This document shows, piece after piece, positions 24,795-33,527 of a DNA stretch of 64,000 bases. The notes under the pieces are model-generated. The model made no database searches, had not been told where the DNA came from, and saw only the letters and a program-made list of their open reading frames with translations. This DNA comes from Streptomyces pristinaespiralis (GTDB lineage: Bacteria > Actinomycetota > Actinomycetes > Streptomycetales > Streptomycetaceae). The number at the start of each line of letters is the position of its first letter. The stretch's first letter is position 1. Both the position numbers and the translations under genes were made by a program. The DNA lies in contig NZ_CP011340.1 of the NCBI RefSeq assembly GCF_001278075.1, positions 1,178,001 to 1,242,000 on the forward strand, in the 5' to 3' direction.

Positions 24795-27176
24795 GTGACG
24801 ACGTCCATCGAAGGCAGGATCGCCGAGGAGCTCGGCGTACGCGAGCGGCAGGTGAAGGCGGCCGTCGAGCTGCTCGACGGCGGGTCGACCGTGCCGTTCA
24901 TCGCTCGCTACCGCAAGGAAGCGACCGAGATGCTCGACGACGCGCAGCTGCGCACGCTCGAGGAACGGCTGCGGTACCTCCGGGAGCTGGAGGAGCGGCG
25001 CACCGCGATCCTGGAGTCCGTGCGCGAGCAGGGCAAGCTCACGGAAGAGGTCGAGGCCCGGATCCGGGCCGCCGACACCAAGGCACGGCTGGAGGACATC
25101 TACCTGCCGTTCAAGCCCAAGCGGCGTACCAAGGCTCAGATCGCGCGTGAGGCGGGGCTCGAGCCGCTGGCGGAGGGCCTGCTGAGCGACCCGTCGGTCG
25201 ACCCGCTCGCGGCCGCCGCGGCGTTCGTCGACGCGGACAAGGGGGTCGCGGACGCCCCCGCCGCGCTCGACGGCGCGCGCGCCATCCTGACGGAGCGTTT
25301 CTCCGAGGACGCCGACCTCATCGGCGAACTGCGCGAGCGGATGTGGACCCGCGGCCGGCTCGCCGCGAAGGTCCGGGAGGGCAAGGAGGAGGCGGGCGCC
25401 AAGTTCGCCGACTACTTCGACTTCTCGGAGGGCTTCACAGAACTGCCCTCCCACCGGATCCTCGCGATGTTCCGCGGTGAGAAGGAAGAGGTCCTCGACC
25501 TGGTCCTGGAGCCGGAGGAGCCGACCGACGGGCCCTCGTCCTACGAGGGCATCGTCGCGGCCCGCTTCGGCGTCGCGCAGCGCGGGCGGCCCGGCGACAA
25601 ATGGCTCGGCGACACCGTGCGCTGGGCCTGGCGCACCAGGATCCTGGTGCACCTCGGCATCGACATGCGGCTGCGGCTGCGGACGGCCGCCGAGGACGAG
25701 GCGGTGCGCGTCTTCGCGGCCAACCTGCGCGACCTGCTGCTCGCCGCCCCGGCGGGCACCCGCGCCACCCTCGGCCTCGACCCCGGCTTCCGTACGGGAG
25801 TGAAGGTCGCCGTCGTCGACGCGACCGGCAAGGTGGTCGCCACCGACACAATCTATCCGCACGTTCCCGCGAACAAGTGGGACGAGTCGCTCGCGAAGCT
25901 GGCACGTCTCGCCAAGGAGCACGCCGTCGAGCTGGTGGCGATCGGCAACGGCACGGCCTCCCGCGAGACCGACAAGCTGGCCGGCGACCTGATCACCCGG
26001 CATCCGGAGCTGAACCTGACCAAGGTGATGGTGTCAGAGGCAGGCGCCTCCGTGTACTCCGCGTCGGCCTTCGCCTCGCAGGAGCTGCCCGGTCTCGACG
26101 TGTCGCTGCGCGGGGCCGTCTCCATCGCACGCCGGCTGCAGGACCCGCTGGCCGAGCTGGTCAAGATCGACCCGAAGTCGATCGGCGTCGGGCAGTACCA
26201 GCACGACCTGTCGGAGGTGAAGCTGTCGCGGTCGCTCGACGCGGTGGTCGAGGACTGTGTGAACGGCGTCGGCGTCGACGTCAACACGGCGTCCGCGCCG
26301 CTGCTTTCACGCGTTTCCGGCATCGGCGCCGGACTGGCGGAGAACATCGTCGCGCACCGCGACTCCAACGGTCCCTTCCGTTCCCGCAAGGCGCTCAAGG
26401 ACGTGGCACGCCTCGGCCCGAAGGCGTACGAGCAGTGCGCGGGCTTCCTGCGCATCCGCGGCGGTGACGACCCGCTGGACGCGTCGAGCGTGCACCCGGA
26501 GGCGTATCCGGTGGTGCGGCGGATGGTGAAGACGACCGGTGGAGAGGTGGCGTCCCTCATCGGCAACACGTCCGTGCTGCGGTCGCTGCGGCCCGCGGAG
26601 TTCGTGGACGAGACCTTCGGTCTGCCGACCGTGACGGACATCCTGCGGGAGCTGGAGAAGCCCGGTCGCGACCCCCGGCCGGCGTTCAGGACGGCCACCT
26701 TCAAGGAGGGCGTCGAGAAGATCGGCGACCTGGCCTCCGGGATGGTGCTGGAGGGCGTGGTCACCAATGTCGCCGCGTTCGGCGCGTTCGTGGACGTCGG
26801 TGTCCACCAGGACGGCCTGGTGCATGTGTCGGCGATGTCCAAGACCTTCGTCAAGGACCCGCGCGACGTGGTCAAGTCGGGCGACGTGGTGAAGGTGAAG
26901 GTGCTCGACGTCGACATCCCGCGCAAGCGGATCTCGTTGACGCTGCGGCTGGACGACATGGCGACGGCGCAGCCGGCGGACGCGGGTGCGCCCCGGCGTG
27001 AGCGCGGCGGACGTCCGCCGCAGCAGCGCCAGGGCGGCGGTGGCGGTCGCGAGCGCCGTGGTGGCGGCGGCGACCGTCGTGGTGCCGGCGCACCGCGCCA
27101 GGCCCCGGCCCCGTCGAACAGCGCGATGGCGGACGCGCTGCGCCGCGCGGGTCTGGTGGACCCGAAGAACCGCTGA
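24795..27176 (+). CDS. tex: Tex-type transcription accessory RNA-binding protein
   Basis: A 793-residue Tex/Spt6-like cytoplasmic protein associated with RNA polymerase. The N-terminal helical region has [11 protein letters not shown]; a YqgF RNase H-like domain follows ([18 protein letters not shown] at about 325); then helix-hairpin-helix motifs ([20 protein letters not shown]), and a C-terminal S1 domain ([29 protein letters not shown], about 648-720). An Arg/Gly-rich tail of about 60 residues follows, longer than in Pseudomonas or E. coli Tex and likely to bind RNA. It starts with GTG. Confidence 0.95.
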   Translation: MTTSIEGRIAEELGVRERQVKAAVELLDGGSTVPFIARYRKEATEMLDDAQLRTLEERLRYLRELEERRTAILESVREQGKLTEEVEARIRAADTKARLEDIYLPFKPKRRTKAQIAREAGLEPLAEGLLSDPSVDPLAAAAAFVDADKGVADAPAALDGARAILTERFSEDADLIGELRERMWTRGRLAAKVREGKEEAGAKFADYFDFSEGFTELPSHRILAMFRGEKEEVLDLVLEPEEPTDGPSSYEGIVAARFGVAQRGRPGDKWLGDTVRWAWRTRILVHLGIDMRLRLRTAAEDEAVRVFAANLRDLLLAAPAGTRATLGLDPGFRTGVKVAVVDATGKVVATDTIYPHVPANKWDESLAKLARLAKEHAVELVAIGNGTASRETDKLAGDLITRHPELNLTKVMVSEAGASVYSASAFASQELPGLDVSLRGAVSIARRLQDPLAELVKIDPKSIGVGQYQHDLSEVKLSRSLDAVVEDCVNGVGVDVNTASAPLLSRVSGIGAGLAENIVAHRDSNGPFRSRKALKDVARLGPKAYEQCAGFLRIRGGDDPLDASSVHPEAYPVVRRMVKTTGGEVASLIGNTSVLRSLRPAEFVDETFGLPTVTDILRELEKPGRDPRPAFRTATFKEGVEKIGDLASGMVLEGVVTNVAAFGAFVDVGVHQDGLVHVSAMSKTFVKDPRDVVKSGDVVKVKVLDVDIPRKRISLTLRLDDMATAQPADAGAPRRERGGRPPQQRQGGGGGRERRGGGGDRRGAGAPRQAPAPSNSAMADALRRAGLVDPKNR

Positions 27177-27183
27177 TGTCCGC

Positions 27184-27217
27184 CGCCCGGGGCCGGGAAC
27201 GCTTCCGGCCCCGGGCG
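27184..27217 (+). terminator. Hairpin terminator after tex
   Basis: Perfect 13-bp stem (27184-27196 with 27205-27217), 8-base loop, eight bases past the tex stop. Confidence 0.85.
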
Positions 27218-27354
27218 CGGGCGTACCGCCTCCGGCCGCTCCGGAACGGGCGGGTGGGGCCGGCGACGCACCGGCCGGGCCGGGGCGGGCGGCAGCCGTG
27301 CCGCGTCAGGCCCCGCCGGGCCGGAGCCACCGGAAGGGCGGGACCGCGGGGGTC

Positions 27355-27430
27355 GGCCGGGTCGGAGCCACCCCGTCGCCCATGCAGCGTCCGGCCGGGT
27401 CGGAGCCACCCCGTCGCCCATGCAGCGTCC
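27355..27430. repeat. Two exact tandem 38-bp repeats
   Basis: Units 27355-27392 and 27393-27430 are identical; a third begins with seven matching bases at 27431. A decayed relative lies around 27316-27335. Confidence 0.9.
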
Positions 27431-27509
27431 GGCCGGGCGCAGTCGCTGCCTCAGCGCGACCGCTCCTGTGACCGACAGGTGTGCCGGACCGCGTGGGTCG
27501 GCCCTCGCG

Positions 27510-27830
27510 GAGCCGCCGAGCGACCTCGACCGCGGCCGGCGGGTCGCAGCCGCCGCCGGGTCAGCCGTACCGCAGCAGGCGGGCAGACACTGAGCCACCG
27601 GATACGCGCGACCGCAGCCGGCGGGTCGCAGCCGCCGGGTCAGCCGTACCGCAGCAGGCCGCAGACGCTGAGCCGCCGGATACGCGCGCGACCGCGGCCG
27701 GACGGGTCACCGCCGCCCCGCCAGCCGTACCGCAGCAGGCCCGCAGACGCTGAGCCACCGGGTACGCGCCCGACCGCGCCGGCCGGGTCACCGCCGCCCC
27801 GTCAGCGGGACCGCATCGGACCGGGCGGGG
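27510..27830. repeat. Imperfect tandem repeats of about 80 bp between tex and the ABC-F gene
   Basis: A 19-base core, CAGCCGTACCGCAGCAGGC, recurs exactly at 27562-27580, 27641-27659 and 27722-27740, giving periods of 79 and 81 bp, each followed by GCAGAC-CTGAGCC-CCGG-TACGCGC with point changes. A fourth, degenerate copy lies near 27800. Lengths that are not multiples of three, with compensating open frames only by chance, argue against a coding repeat. The whole 27218-27845 gap shows no credible gene. Confidence 0.85.
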
Positions 27831-27845
27831 CGGAGACGCCGGTGG

Positions 27846-29483
27846 TCAGAGCTCGGTGACCTTGCCGTCGGCCACCTCGATGCGGCGGGTGACGTGGACG
27901 GCGTCCAGCATCCGTCGGTCGTGGGTGACCAGCAGCAGCGTGCCCGTGTACGAGTCGAGCGCCGCCTCGAGCTGTTCGATGGCGGGCAGGTCGAGATGGT
28001 TGGTGGGCTCGTCCAGCACCAGCAGATTGACGCCGCGTCCCTGGAGCAGGGCGAGCGCGGCACGGGTCCGTTCGCCCGGTGACAGGGTCGTCGCCGGGCG
28101 CATCACATGGGCGGCCTTCAGACCGAACTTGGCCAGCAGTGTGCGGACCTCGGCCGGCTCCGTGCCGGGGACGGCCGCGCAGAAGGCGTCCAGCAGCGTC
28201 TCGGTGCCGTAGAAGAGTCCGCGGGCCTGGTCGACCTCGCCGACGACGACACCGGAGCCGAGCGACGCGTGTCCCGCGTCGAGCGGAAGGCGGCCGAGCA
28301 GCGCGGCGAGCAGCGTCGATTTGCCGGAGCCGTTGGCGCCGGTGACGGCCACGCGGTCCGCCCAGTCGATCTGCAACGACGCCGGGCCGAACCGGAAGTC
28401 ACCGCGCCGCACCTCCGCCTCGCGGAGGGTGGCGACCACCGAGCCGGAGCGCGGGGCGGCGGCGATCTCCATCCGCAGCTCCCACTCCTTGCGGGGCTCC
28501 TCCACCGTGTCGAGCCGTTCGATCATGCGCTGCGTCTGGCGTGCCTTGGCGGCCTGCTTCTCGCTCGCCTCGCTCCGCATCTTGCGGCCGATCTTGTCGT
28601 TGTCGGTGGCCTTGCGGCGGGCGTTCTTGACGCCCTTGTCCATCCAGTTCCGCTGCATCTGGGCGCGGCCCTCGAGGGCGGCACGCTTGTCGGAGTACTC
28701 GTCGTACTCCTCGCGGGCGTGCCGGCGGGCGGTCTCGCGCTCCTCCAGGTAGGCCTGGTAGCCGCCGCCGTAGAGGGTGATCTGCTGCTGGGCGAGGTCC
28801 AGTTCGAGGACCTTCGTGACGGTCCTGGTGAGGAACTCGCGATCGTGACTGACCACGACCGTGCCGGCACGCAGGCCCTGGACGAAGGTCTCGAGGCGCT
28901 CGAGACCGTTCAGATCGAGGTCGTTGGTCGGCTCGTCGAGCAGGAACAGGTCGTAGCGGGACAGCAGCAGGGAGGCGAGGCCCGCGCGGGCGGCCTGGCC
29001 GCCCGACAGGGACGTCATCGGCTGGTCGAGGTCGACGGTGAGGCCGAGCGAGGCGGCGACCTCCTCGGCACGCTCGTCCAGGTCCGCGCCGCCGAGGTCG
29101 AGCCAGCGCTCCAGGCCGGTGGCGTAGGCGTCGTCCGCCCCCGCGACGCCGTCGGCCAGGCCCTGGGCGGCGTCGTCCATGGCGGTCTGCGCGGCCGCGA
29201 CGCCGGTGCGCCGGGCGAGGAAGGCCCGGACGGTCTCCCCTTCGCGGCGCTCGGGCTCCTGCGGGAGGTGGCCGACGGTCGCGGTCGGCGGGGAGAGCCG
29301 CAGCTCGCCCTGTTTCGGCCGGTCGAGGCCGGCGAGCAGACGCAGCAGGGTGGACTTGCCCGCTCCGTTGACACCGACGAGACCGATCACGTCGCCGGGT
29401 GCGACGACGAGGTCGAGCCCGGCGAAGAGCGAGCGGTCGCCGTGGCCGGCGGCGAGATCCTTGGCGACGAGAGTTGCAGTCAT
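27846..29483 (-). CDS. ABC-F family ATPase
   Basis: A 545-residue protein of two fused ATP-binding domains with no membrane segment; ABC-F proteins act on ribosomes in translation or antibiotic protection. Domain 1 has Walker A GVNGAGKST (near 37), signature LSGGQAARA and Walker B LFLLDEPTNDLD. The linker (about 240-330) is long, charged and helical (REEYDEYSDKRAALEGRAQ). Domain 2 has GANGSGKST, signature LSPGERTRA and LLVLDEPTNHLD. Both catalytic Glu residues are present. A 30-bp gap separates it from the downstream SpoU gene, read the same way but downstream in transcription. Confidence 0.9.
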   Translation of the reverse strand: MTATLVAKDLAAGHGDRSLFAGLDLVVAPGDVIGLVGVNGAGKSTLLRLLAGLDRPKQGELRLSPPTATVGHLPQEPERREGETVRAFLARRTGVAAAQTAMDDAAQGLADGVAGADDAYATGLERWLDLGGADLDERAEEVAASLGLTVDLDQPMTSLSGGQAARAGLASLLLSRYDLFLLDEPTNDLDLNGLERLETFVQGLRAGTVVVSHDREFLTRTVTKVLELDLAQQQITLYGGGYQAYLEERETARRHAREEYDEYSDKRAALEGRAQMQRNWMDKGVKNARRKATDNDKIGRKMRSEASEKQAAKARQTQRMIERLDTVEEPRKEWELRMEIAAAPRSGSVVATLREAEVRRGDFRFGPASLQIDWADRVAVTGANGSGKSTLLAALLGRLPLDAGHASLGSGVVVGEVDQARGLFYGTETLLDAFCAAVPGTEPAEVRTLLAKFGLKAAHVMRPATTLSPGERTRAALALLQGRGVNLLVLDEPTNHLDLPAIEQLEAALDSYTGTLLLVTHDRRMLDAVHVTRRIEVADGKVTEL

Positions 29484-29513
29484 CAGGGAGTGAATCCTAG
29501 GGCTTCTTGCGGG

Positions 29514-30047
29514 TCAGAGGAGTCCGGCGAGTTTGTACAGGGCGAGGGAGCCGGCGACGGCCACGTTCAGGCTGGAGCCGGTGCCGACCATCGGGATCTC
29601 CACGCACTCGTCGAGGAGGTCGAGCGCCTCCGGTGGAATCCCGTGCTGCTCATGGCCGAGGACCATGACCGTCGGGCTGCGCGCCGGAGCGAGGTCGGCG
29701 AGGCGGACGGCCTCGTCGGCCAGCTCGACGCCCACGATGCGCGCGCCCCGCTCCCGCTGCCGGGCCAGCCATCCCAGCGGGTCGCCGGTCCGGTGGGTGC
29801 AGACCGGCTTGCGGAGGGTGTTGCCGCGGGCGAGCGCTTCCGGCACCCACGGGAACCGCGGGACGGTGATGCACGCACCGACCGCGTCGCAGGTGCGGGC
29901 GAGGGTGCCCAGGTTCGCGCCGTGCAGGGGCCACAGGGGCGCCGCGTAGAGATGGTCCCAGCAGGAATGGGCCCTCGGGCGCCGGCTTCGGCGCAGTTCG
30001 TCGGGCGCACGGGTGCGGAAGGCGGGTCCGCTTCGGTTCGCGCTCAT
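29514..30047 (-). CDS. SpoU/TrmH-family RNA 2'-O-methyltransferase
   Basis: SPOUT-fold methyltransferase of about 177 residues that methylates ribose in tRNA or rRNA. The motifs are HGANLGTLARTCDAVG (motif 1), VMVLGHEQHGIP (motif 2) and IPMVGTGSSLNVAVAGSLALY (motif 3, the SAM-binding knot, shown in part). The start is uncertain: ATG 30047 or GTG 30086, neither with a clear ribosome-binding site; the family core begins near DHLYAAPLWPLHGAN. It is transcribed just ahead of the ABC-F gene, 30 bp away. Confidence 0.88.
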   Translation of the reverse strand: MSANRSGPAFRTRAPDELRRSRRPRAHSCWDHLYAAPLWPLHGANLGTLARTCDAVGACITVPRFPWVPEALARGNTLRKPVCTHRTGDPLGWLARQRERGARIVGVELADEAVRLADLAPARSPTVMVLGHEQHGIPPEALDLLDECVEIPMVGTGSSLNVAVAGSLALYKLAGLL

Positions 30048-30164
30048 GGGCGCGGGGAGGCGGACCTCCGGTTCAGGGGCGCGCACGTGCGAGGCGTGTG
30101 ATGTACGTGACGTGAGTGATGCATGCGGCGGCGATTCATCGGCTCGCCCGGGCCTCTTGTCGGA

Positions 30165-31190
30165 TCATCGCGCCACCGGCGTGACGAGCACACCCCCCAT
30201 GGTGCGTGCCACGACGAAGGATCGTCCCTTGACCGCCTTGGCGTCCAGCGGAATTCGGTGCGCACCGGGCTGAAGCGTCCCGTCGAACAGCTCCCGGACC
30301 CTGGTGCGGTACAGCGCGTCGAGGCGGTAGGCCACCAGCCGGACCCGGCATTCGGAGGCCACCTCGACCACCGCCTCCCCGCCCTCCGCCACGAGTCCTC
30401 TCAGCCGCCGCTGCCCGACCGGACTGCGGTCCAGGGCCAGCTCGATCTGCGCCACCAGCAGCGGGACGACCGGCGCGAGCCCGTCCACGTACTCCACCTG
30501 GGCGCCGGCACGTGCGAAAGCCTCCCGCACCGCGGCCCGGTCCGCGTCCGTGACCGCCCGGCCGAAGGCGACGACCTGGTACGCGCCGAGCTCCTCGGCC
30601 GGGACTCCGGCCGCGTCGTGGGCGATGTCGGCCCCGATGCCGATGGACCGCAGGGCTGCGGCGAGCTTGGCGAGGACGGCGACCCGCGCGCCGATCAGGA
30701 GGACACGGCGGCGGTCGGCGGCCTCTTCCGGGCCGGGCAGCAGCTGCTCCAGCGCCGCCCGGTACTCCTCGCCGCGGAAACGGAACGGTCCGATGCCGTG
30801 GTAGCCGTTGAGTTCCAGATCGGCCGTCTCCTCGGTCTGCCAGGCGAAGTCCCGCCAGACGACGTCGTCGCCGTCCCTCTCGATGACGGCGGTGACGGCC
30901 CCGCACTCGAGCCCCTCGCACTCGGGACAGCCGTAGATCACATACCTGCCGTCGCTCAGAGGTGCCTCCGCCTCGAGCAGCAGCCGGCGGAGATGGTCGG
31001 TGAAGACGGCGGGCGGGATGTCGGAGGCCAGCGGCGAGACCGCGTCGAGGTCGCTCAGCCGGTGGAGCAGCGGCCGGCCGTCGACGATGAAGTCGGTGAA
31101 GTCCCGGTGCACCTGGTAGGCACCGTCGGCGAGGACTCCCCCGGTTCGCATCGCCGGCGCCAGCCCGAAGGTCGCGTACTCGGCAGACAT
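30165..31190 (-). CDS. Unknown protein with Cys-rich N-terminal module and Rossmann-like middle
   Basis: A 341-residue protein I do not recognise. Residues about 20-150 contain a CPECEGLEC cluster that may bind zinc. Residues about 165-255 look like an alpha/beta domain (RRRVLLIGARVAVLAKLAAAL, then ADIAHDAAGV), resembling a receiver or Rossmann domain without clear catalytic residues. The C-terminal 80 residues are beta-rich, ending in a LFDGTLQPGAHRIPLDA turn like those in FlgD/Fn3-type modules. ATG 31190 begins MSAEYATFG; the frame is open further upstream but over the divergent oxidase gene. Cytoplasmic by absence of signals. Confidence 0.7.
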   Translation of the reverse strand: MSAEYATFGLAPAMRTGGVLADGAYQVHRDFTDFIVDGRPLLHRLSDLDAVSPLASDIPPAVFTDHLRRLLLEAEAPLSDGRYVIYGCPECEGLECGAVTAVIERDGDDVVWRDFAWQTEETADLELNGYHGIGPFRFRGEEYRAALEQLLPGPEEAADRRRVLLIGARVAVLAKLAAALRSIGIGADIAHDAAGVPAEELGAYQVVAFGRAVTDADRAAVREAFARAGAQVEYVDGLAPVVPLLVAQIELALDRSPVGQRRLRGLVAEGGEAVVEVASECRVRLVAYRLDALYRTRVRELFDGTLQPGAHRIPLDAKAVKGRSFVVARTMGGVLVTPVAR

Positions 31191-31240
31191 GCCGTGAGTC
31201 TGCCCAGCCGTGCGGTCTTCTGAGCATGCAGGCCATGGGC

Positions 31241-31246
31241 TACGGT
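31241..31246 (+). promoter_or_regulatory. Leaderless-type -10 of the D-amino-acid oxidase gene
   Basis: TACGGT ends six bases before ATG 31253; the same hexamer and spacing precede the macro-domain gene at 59509. No Shine-Dalgarno is present. Confidence 0.4.
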
Positions 31247-31252
31247 CCCGGC

Positions 31253-32212
31253 ATGAGCGGCGACGTACTGGTCCTGGGCGGCGGGGCGGTGGGACTGACC
31301 ACGGCCCTGGTGCTGGCGGAGAGCGGCAAGCGGGTGCGGGTGTGGTCACGGGATCCCGCCGGCATGACCACTTCGGCCGTGGCGGGCGGGCTGTGGTGGC
31401 CGTATCGCATCGAGCCGGAGAAGCTGGTCGGCGAGTGGTCCCTGGAATCGCTGAGGGTGTACGAGGCACTGTCGGACCGGCCGGAGGAGACGGGCGTACG
31501 GCTGGTGCCCGGCGTCCACGCGGACACCCGTCTCGCGGGGCTCGGTCCCTGGGCCGCGCGGGTCGAAGGGCTGCGGGAGGTGGGCCCCCCGGAGCTGCCG
31601 CCGGGATTCTCCTCCGGTCTGCGCGCCCGGACCCCGCTGATCGACATGCCCGTCCATCTCGGCTGGCTGCTGCGGCGGCTGGAGGCCGCGGGCGGCACCG
31701 TGGAGGCGCGCGAGGCCGCATCCCTCGCACAGGCACGGTCGGAGAGCGGGGCGTCCGTCGTGGTCAACTGCACCGGTCTCGGGGCGCGCGAGCTGGTGCC
31801 GGACCCGTCCGTACGGCCGGTCCGCGGGCAGTTGGTGGTGGTGGAGAACCCGGGCGTCGAGGAGTGGTTCACCGCGGTGGACCACGCGTCGAGCGCGACG
31901 ACGTACCTCCTTCCGCAGCCCGGACGGCTGCTGTTGGGCGGCACCGCCGAGGAGGACTCATGGGACCTGGAGCCCCAAGAGGCCACGGCGGCGGCCATCG
32001 TCGAGCGGTGCGCCCGCATCCGTCCCGAGGTCGGCCGGGCCAAGGTGCTCGGGCACCGCGTCGGTCTGCGGCCCGCCCGGGACACCGGCGTACGGATCGA
32101 GTCGGAGCGCCTTCCGGGAGGGGCACTGCTGGTCCACAACTACGGCCACGGCGGGGCCGGCATCACCGTCGCCTGGGGTTGCGCGCAGGCAGCGGCCGCG
32201 CTCGTCGGGTAG
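31253..32212 (+). CDS. D-amino-acid oxidase, FAD-dependent
   Basis: A 319-residue flavoprotein that oxidises D-amino acids to imino acids with production of hydrogen peroxide. The FAD-binding motif is VLVLGGGAVGLTTALVLAE at the N-terminus, followed by GGLWWPYRIEP. The C-terminal signature is LLVHNYGHGGAGITVAWG. An in-frame ATG at 31226 exists, but the TACGGT element six bases upstream of 31253 supports the shorter, family-typical start. A ThiO-type glycine oxidase is less likely: there are no thiS/thiG neighbours, although a TPP riboswitch lies 280 bp downstream. Confidence 0.88.
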   Translation: MSGDVLVLGGGAVGLTTALVLAESGKRVRVWSRDPAGMTTSAVAGGLWWPYRIEPEKLVGEWSLESLRVYEALSDRPEETGVRLVPGVHADTRLAGLGPWAARVEGLREVGPPELPPGFSSGLRARTPLIDMPVHLGWLLRRLEAAGGTVEAREAASLAQARSESGASVVVNCTGLGARELVPDPSVRPVRGQLVVVENPGVEEWFTAVDHASSATTYLLPQPGRLLLGGTAEEDSWDLEPQEATAAAIVERCARIRPEVGRAKVLGHRVGLRPARDTGVRIESERLPGGALLVHNYGHGGAGITVAWGCAQAAAALVG

Positions 32213-32396
32213 GCGGCGGGGCTCATCCGGCGGGGCGTGTCCCAGGCGTTCCGGGGGGTGGCTTGGTGGCGAGTGCGGGTGGCGAGCCACGTGCCGAGGA
32301 CAGGTGGGGCCGATCATGTGCCGCACCGGGTGACACGGCCTCGCCGAGCACGGTACCCACCCGGAAAAGAGTCCGATTTTCTCCTCTTAACCCCTT

Positions 32397-32423
32397 TTGA
32401 CGGCATATGCAGAGAGTTATTCT
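32397..32423 (+). promoter_or_regulatory. Candidate promoter of the TPP riboswitch transcript
   Basis: In an AT-rich patch (32365-32425, unusual here), TTGACG (32397-32402) is followed after 15 bases by TATTCT (32418-32423). The spacing is short, so the assignment is tentative. A transcript would begin near 32430, about 60 bases before the riboswitch. Confidence 0.4.
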
Positions 32424-32487
32424 GGTAGCGGCCTACGAGGCGAGCGAGGGAGTTCGACCGGAGTAGCCGACTTCGGCGGAGTTACCC

Positions 32488-32586
32488 GCCGGGGCCGACG
32501 TCGACGGTCGGGCTGAGAGGTCCGAAGGTTTCAGGACCGGAGGACGACCCCCACCACCTGATCCGGACAATGCCGGCGCAGGGAGC
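32488..32586 (+). ncRNA. TPP (THI element) riboswitch
   Basis: The thiamine-pyrophosphate aptamer is complete in its conserved parts. P2 is GGGG at 32491-32494 with CCCCC at 32548-32552; P3 is CCGAC (32495-32499) with GTCGG (32507-32511); CTGAGA lies at 32513-32518; an optional P3a hairpin pairs GGTCC (32519-32523) with GGACC (32534-32538). ACCTGATC is at 32556-32563, P5 pairs CCGG (32563-32566) with CCGG (32573-32576), and GCGCAGGGA closes at 32576-32584. P1 is weak. It reads on the plus strand, but the next plus-strand gene is over 6 kb away; what follows is the 3' end of the convergent dppF-like gene. Confidence 0.93.
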
Positions 32587-32635
32587 CCGTCTCGTAGGTT
32601 CTTGCATGCCGCGTGTCCGGGCCGGACAGCGCACC

Positions 32636-32669
32636 GCGACGGCCCGCCGTCCCCCGGGCCGGCCGTCGC
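32636..32669. terminator. Hairpin between riboswitch and the convergent importer operon
   Basis: Nine-bp stem (32636-32644 with 32661-32669) and 16-base loop, touching the stop codon of the importer operon's last gene. It could end either that operon or the riboswitch transcript, which it follows by about 50 bases. Confidence 0.55.
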
Positions 32670-33527
32670 TCAAACCGCCTCCGCCCTCGCCGCCCCGGCC
32701 CGGGCACGGACCACGTCCGAGGGGTCCCAGTCCTGGTGCGGGACGGAGCTGAGCAGCAGCCGTGTGTACGCGTGCCGCGGTGTGCGCAGCACCCGGTCCG
32801 TCGGCCCCTGTTCGACCACGGTGCCCCTGCGCATGACGACGGTCTCGTCCGTGATGTGCTGCACGACGGCCAGGTCGTGACCGACGAAGACCAGGGCCAC
32901 ACCCGTGTCCTCCCTGATCTCGGCGAGGAGCTGGAGGATCTGGGCCTGGATGGACACGTCGAGCGCCGCGACCGCCTCGTCGAGGACCAGGATGCGCGGG
33001 TCGACGGCGAGGGCGCGCGCGATGGCCAGACGCTGGCGCTGTCCGCCGGAGAGCTCGTGCGGCCGGGCGTCGGCCTCGCGGGCACCCAGTCCGACCCGGT
33101 CCAGGAGTGACCGGACGCGGTCCTCCACCGCGGGGTGCCCGTGCAGGCGCAGGGCGGTGCGGAGGCACTGGCCGGCGGTGAGGCGCGGGTCCAGCGAGAC
33201 GTAGGGGTCCTGGAAGACCATCTGGATCTCGCGTGCGCGGGCCAGCCGTTCGCGGCGGGAGCGCCCGCCACGGCGCGCGGTGTGCCGGTCCCGGCCGTTC
33301 ACGGTGACGGTGCCGGCGTCGGGTCTCTCGAGACCGGCGAGCATGCGGGCCACGGTGCTCTTGCCTGAGCCCGACTCTCCGACGATGCCGACGGAACCGC
33401 CCTCGGGCAGGGTGAAGGAGACCCGGTCGGCCGCGGTGAGCGTGCCGCCGCCCGGTAGCCGGAAGGTCTTACGGAGCCCGTCGACGACGAGCAGGGACGT
33501 GCCGTTCCGCGGGCTGTCGTCGTTCAT
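32670..33527 (-). CDS. Peptide/nickel-type ABC importer ATPase (DppF/OppF-like)
   Basis: A 285-residue cytoplasmic ATPase. Walker A GESGSGKST near residue 50, Q-loop MVFQDPYVSLDPR, signature LSGGQRQRLAIA, Walker B ILVLDEAVAALD. It lacks a Cys-rich oligopeptide C-terminal domain. ATG 33527 overlaps the preceding ATPase stop by 4 bp. Last gene of a six-gene unit that begins with the C45 hydrolase at 39241. Confidence 0.92.
   Translation of the reverse strand: MNDDSPRNGTSLLVVDGLRKTFRLPGGGTLTAADRVSFTLPEGGSVGIVGESGSGKSTVARMLAGLERPDAGTVTVNGRDRHTARRGGRSRRERLARAREIQMVFQDPYVSLDPRLTAGQCLRTALRLHGHPAVEDRVRSLLDRVGLGAREADARPHELSGGQRQRLAIARALAVDPRILVLDEAVAALDVSIQAQILQLLAEIREDTGVALVFVGHDLAVVQHITDETVVMRRGTVVEQGPTDRVLRTPRHAYTRLLLSSVPHQDWDPSDVVRARAGAARAEAV

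Noticed and set aside
27355..27830. Repeats as a CRISPR array
   Set aside because: Units are contiguous tandem repeats without unique spacers, and no cas genes are present.
27176..27859. A 227-residue frame through the repeats after tex
   Set aside because: Repeat periods of 79 and 81 bp break the frame relation between units; no start signal; composition-driven.
31226..31252. Upstream ATG for D-amino-acid oxidase
   Set aside because: No ribosome-binding site; the leaderless -10 and the family N-terminus favour 31253.
31253..32212. ThiO glycine oxidase of a thiamine cluster, because a TPP riboswitch is close
   Set aside because: The riboswitch is downstream of the gene and reads away from it; no thiS, thiG or thiE nearby.
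32407..32466. Nineteen-residue frame (MQRVILVAAYEASEGVRPE) before the TPP riboswitch
   Set aside because: No ribosome-binding site, and its ATG lies between the -35 and -10 of the candidate promoter, so it would not be transcribed as an ORF.
32602..33110. Plus-strand frames after the TPP riboswitch that might be its target gene
   Set aside because: They are antisense shadows of the dppF-like gene, Pro/Arg-rich and without family features.
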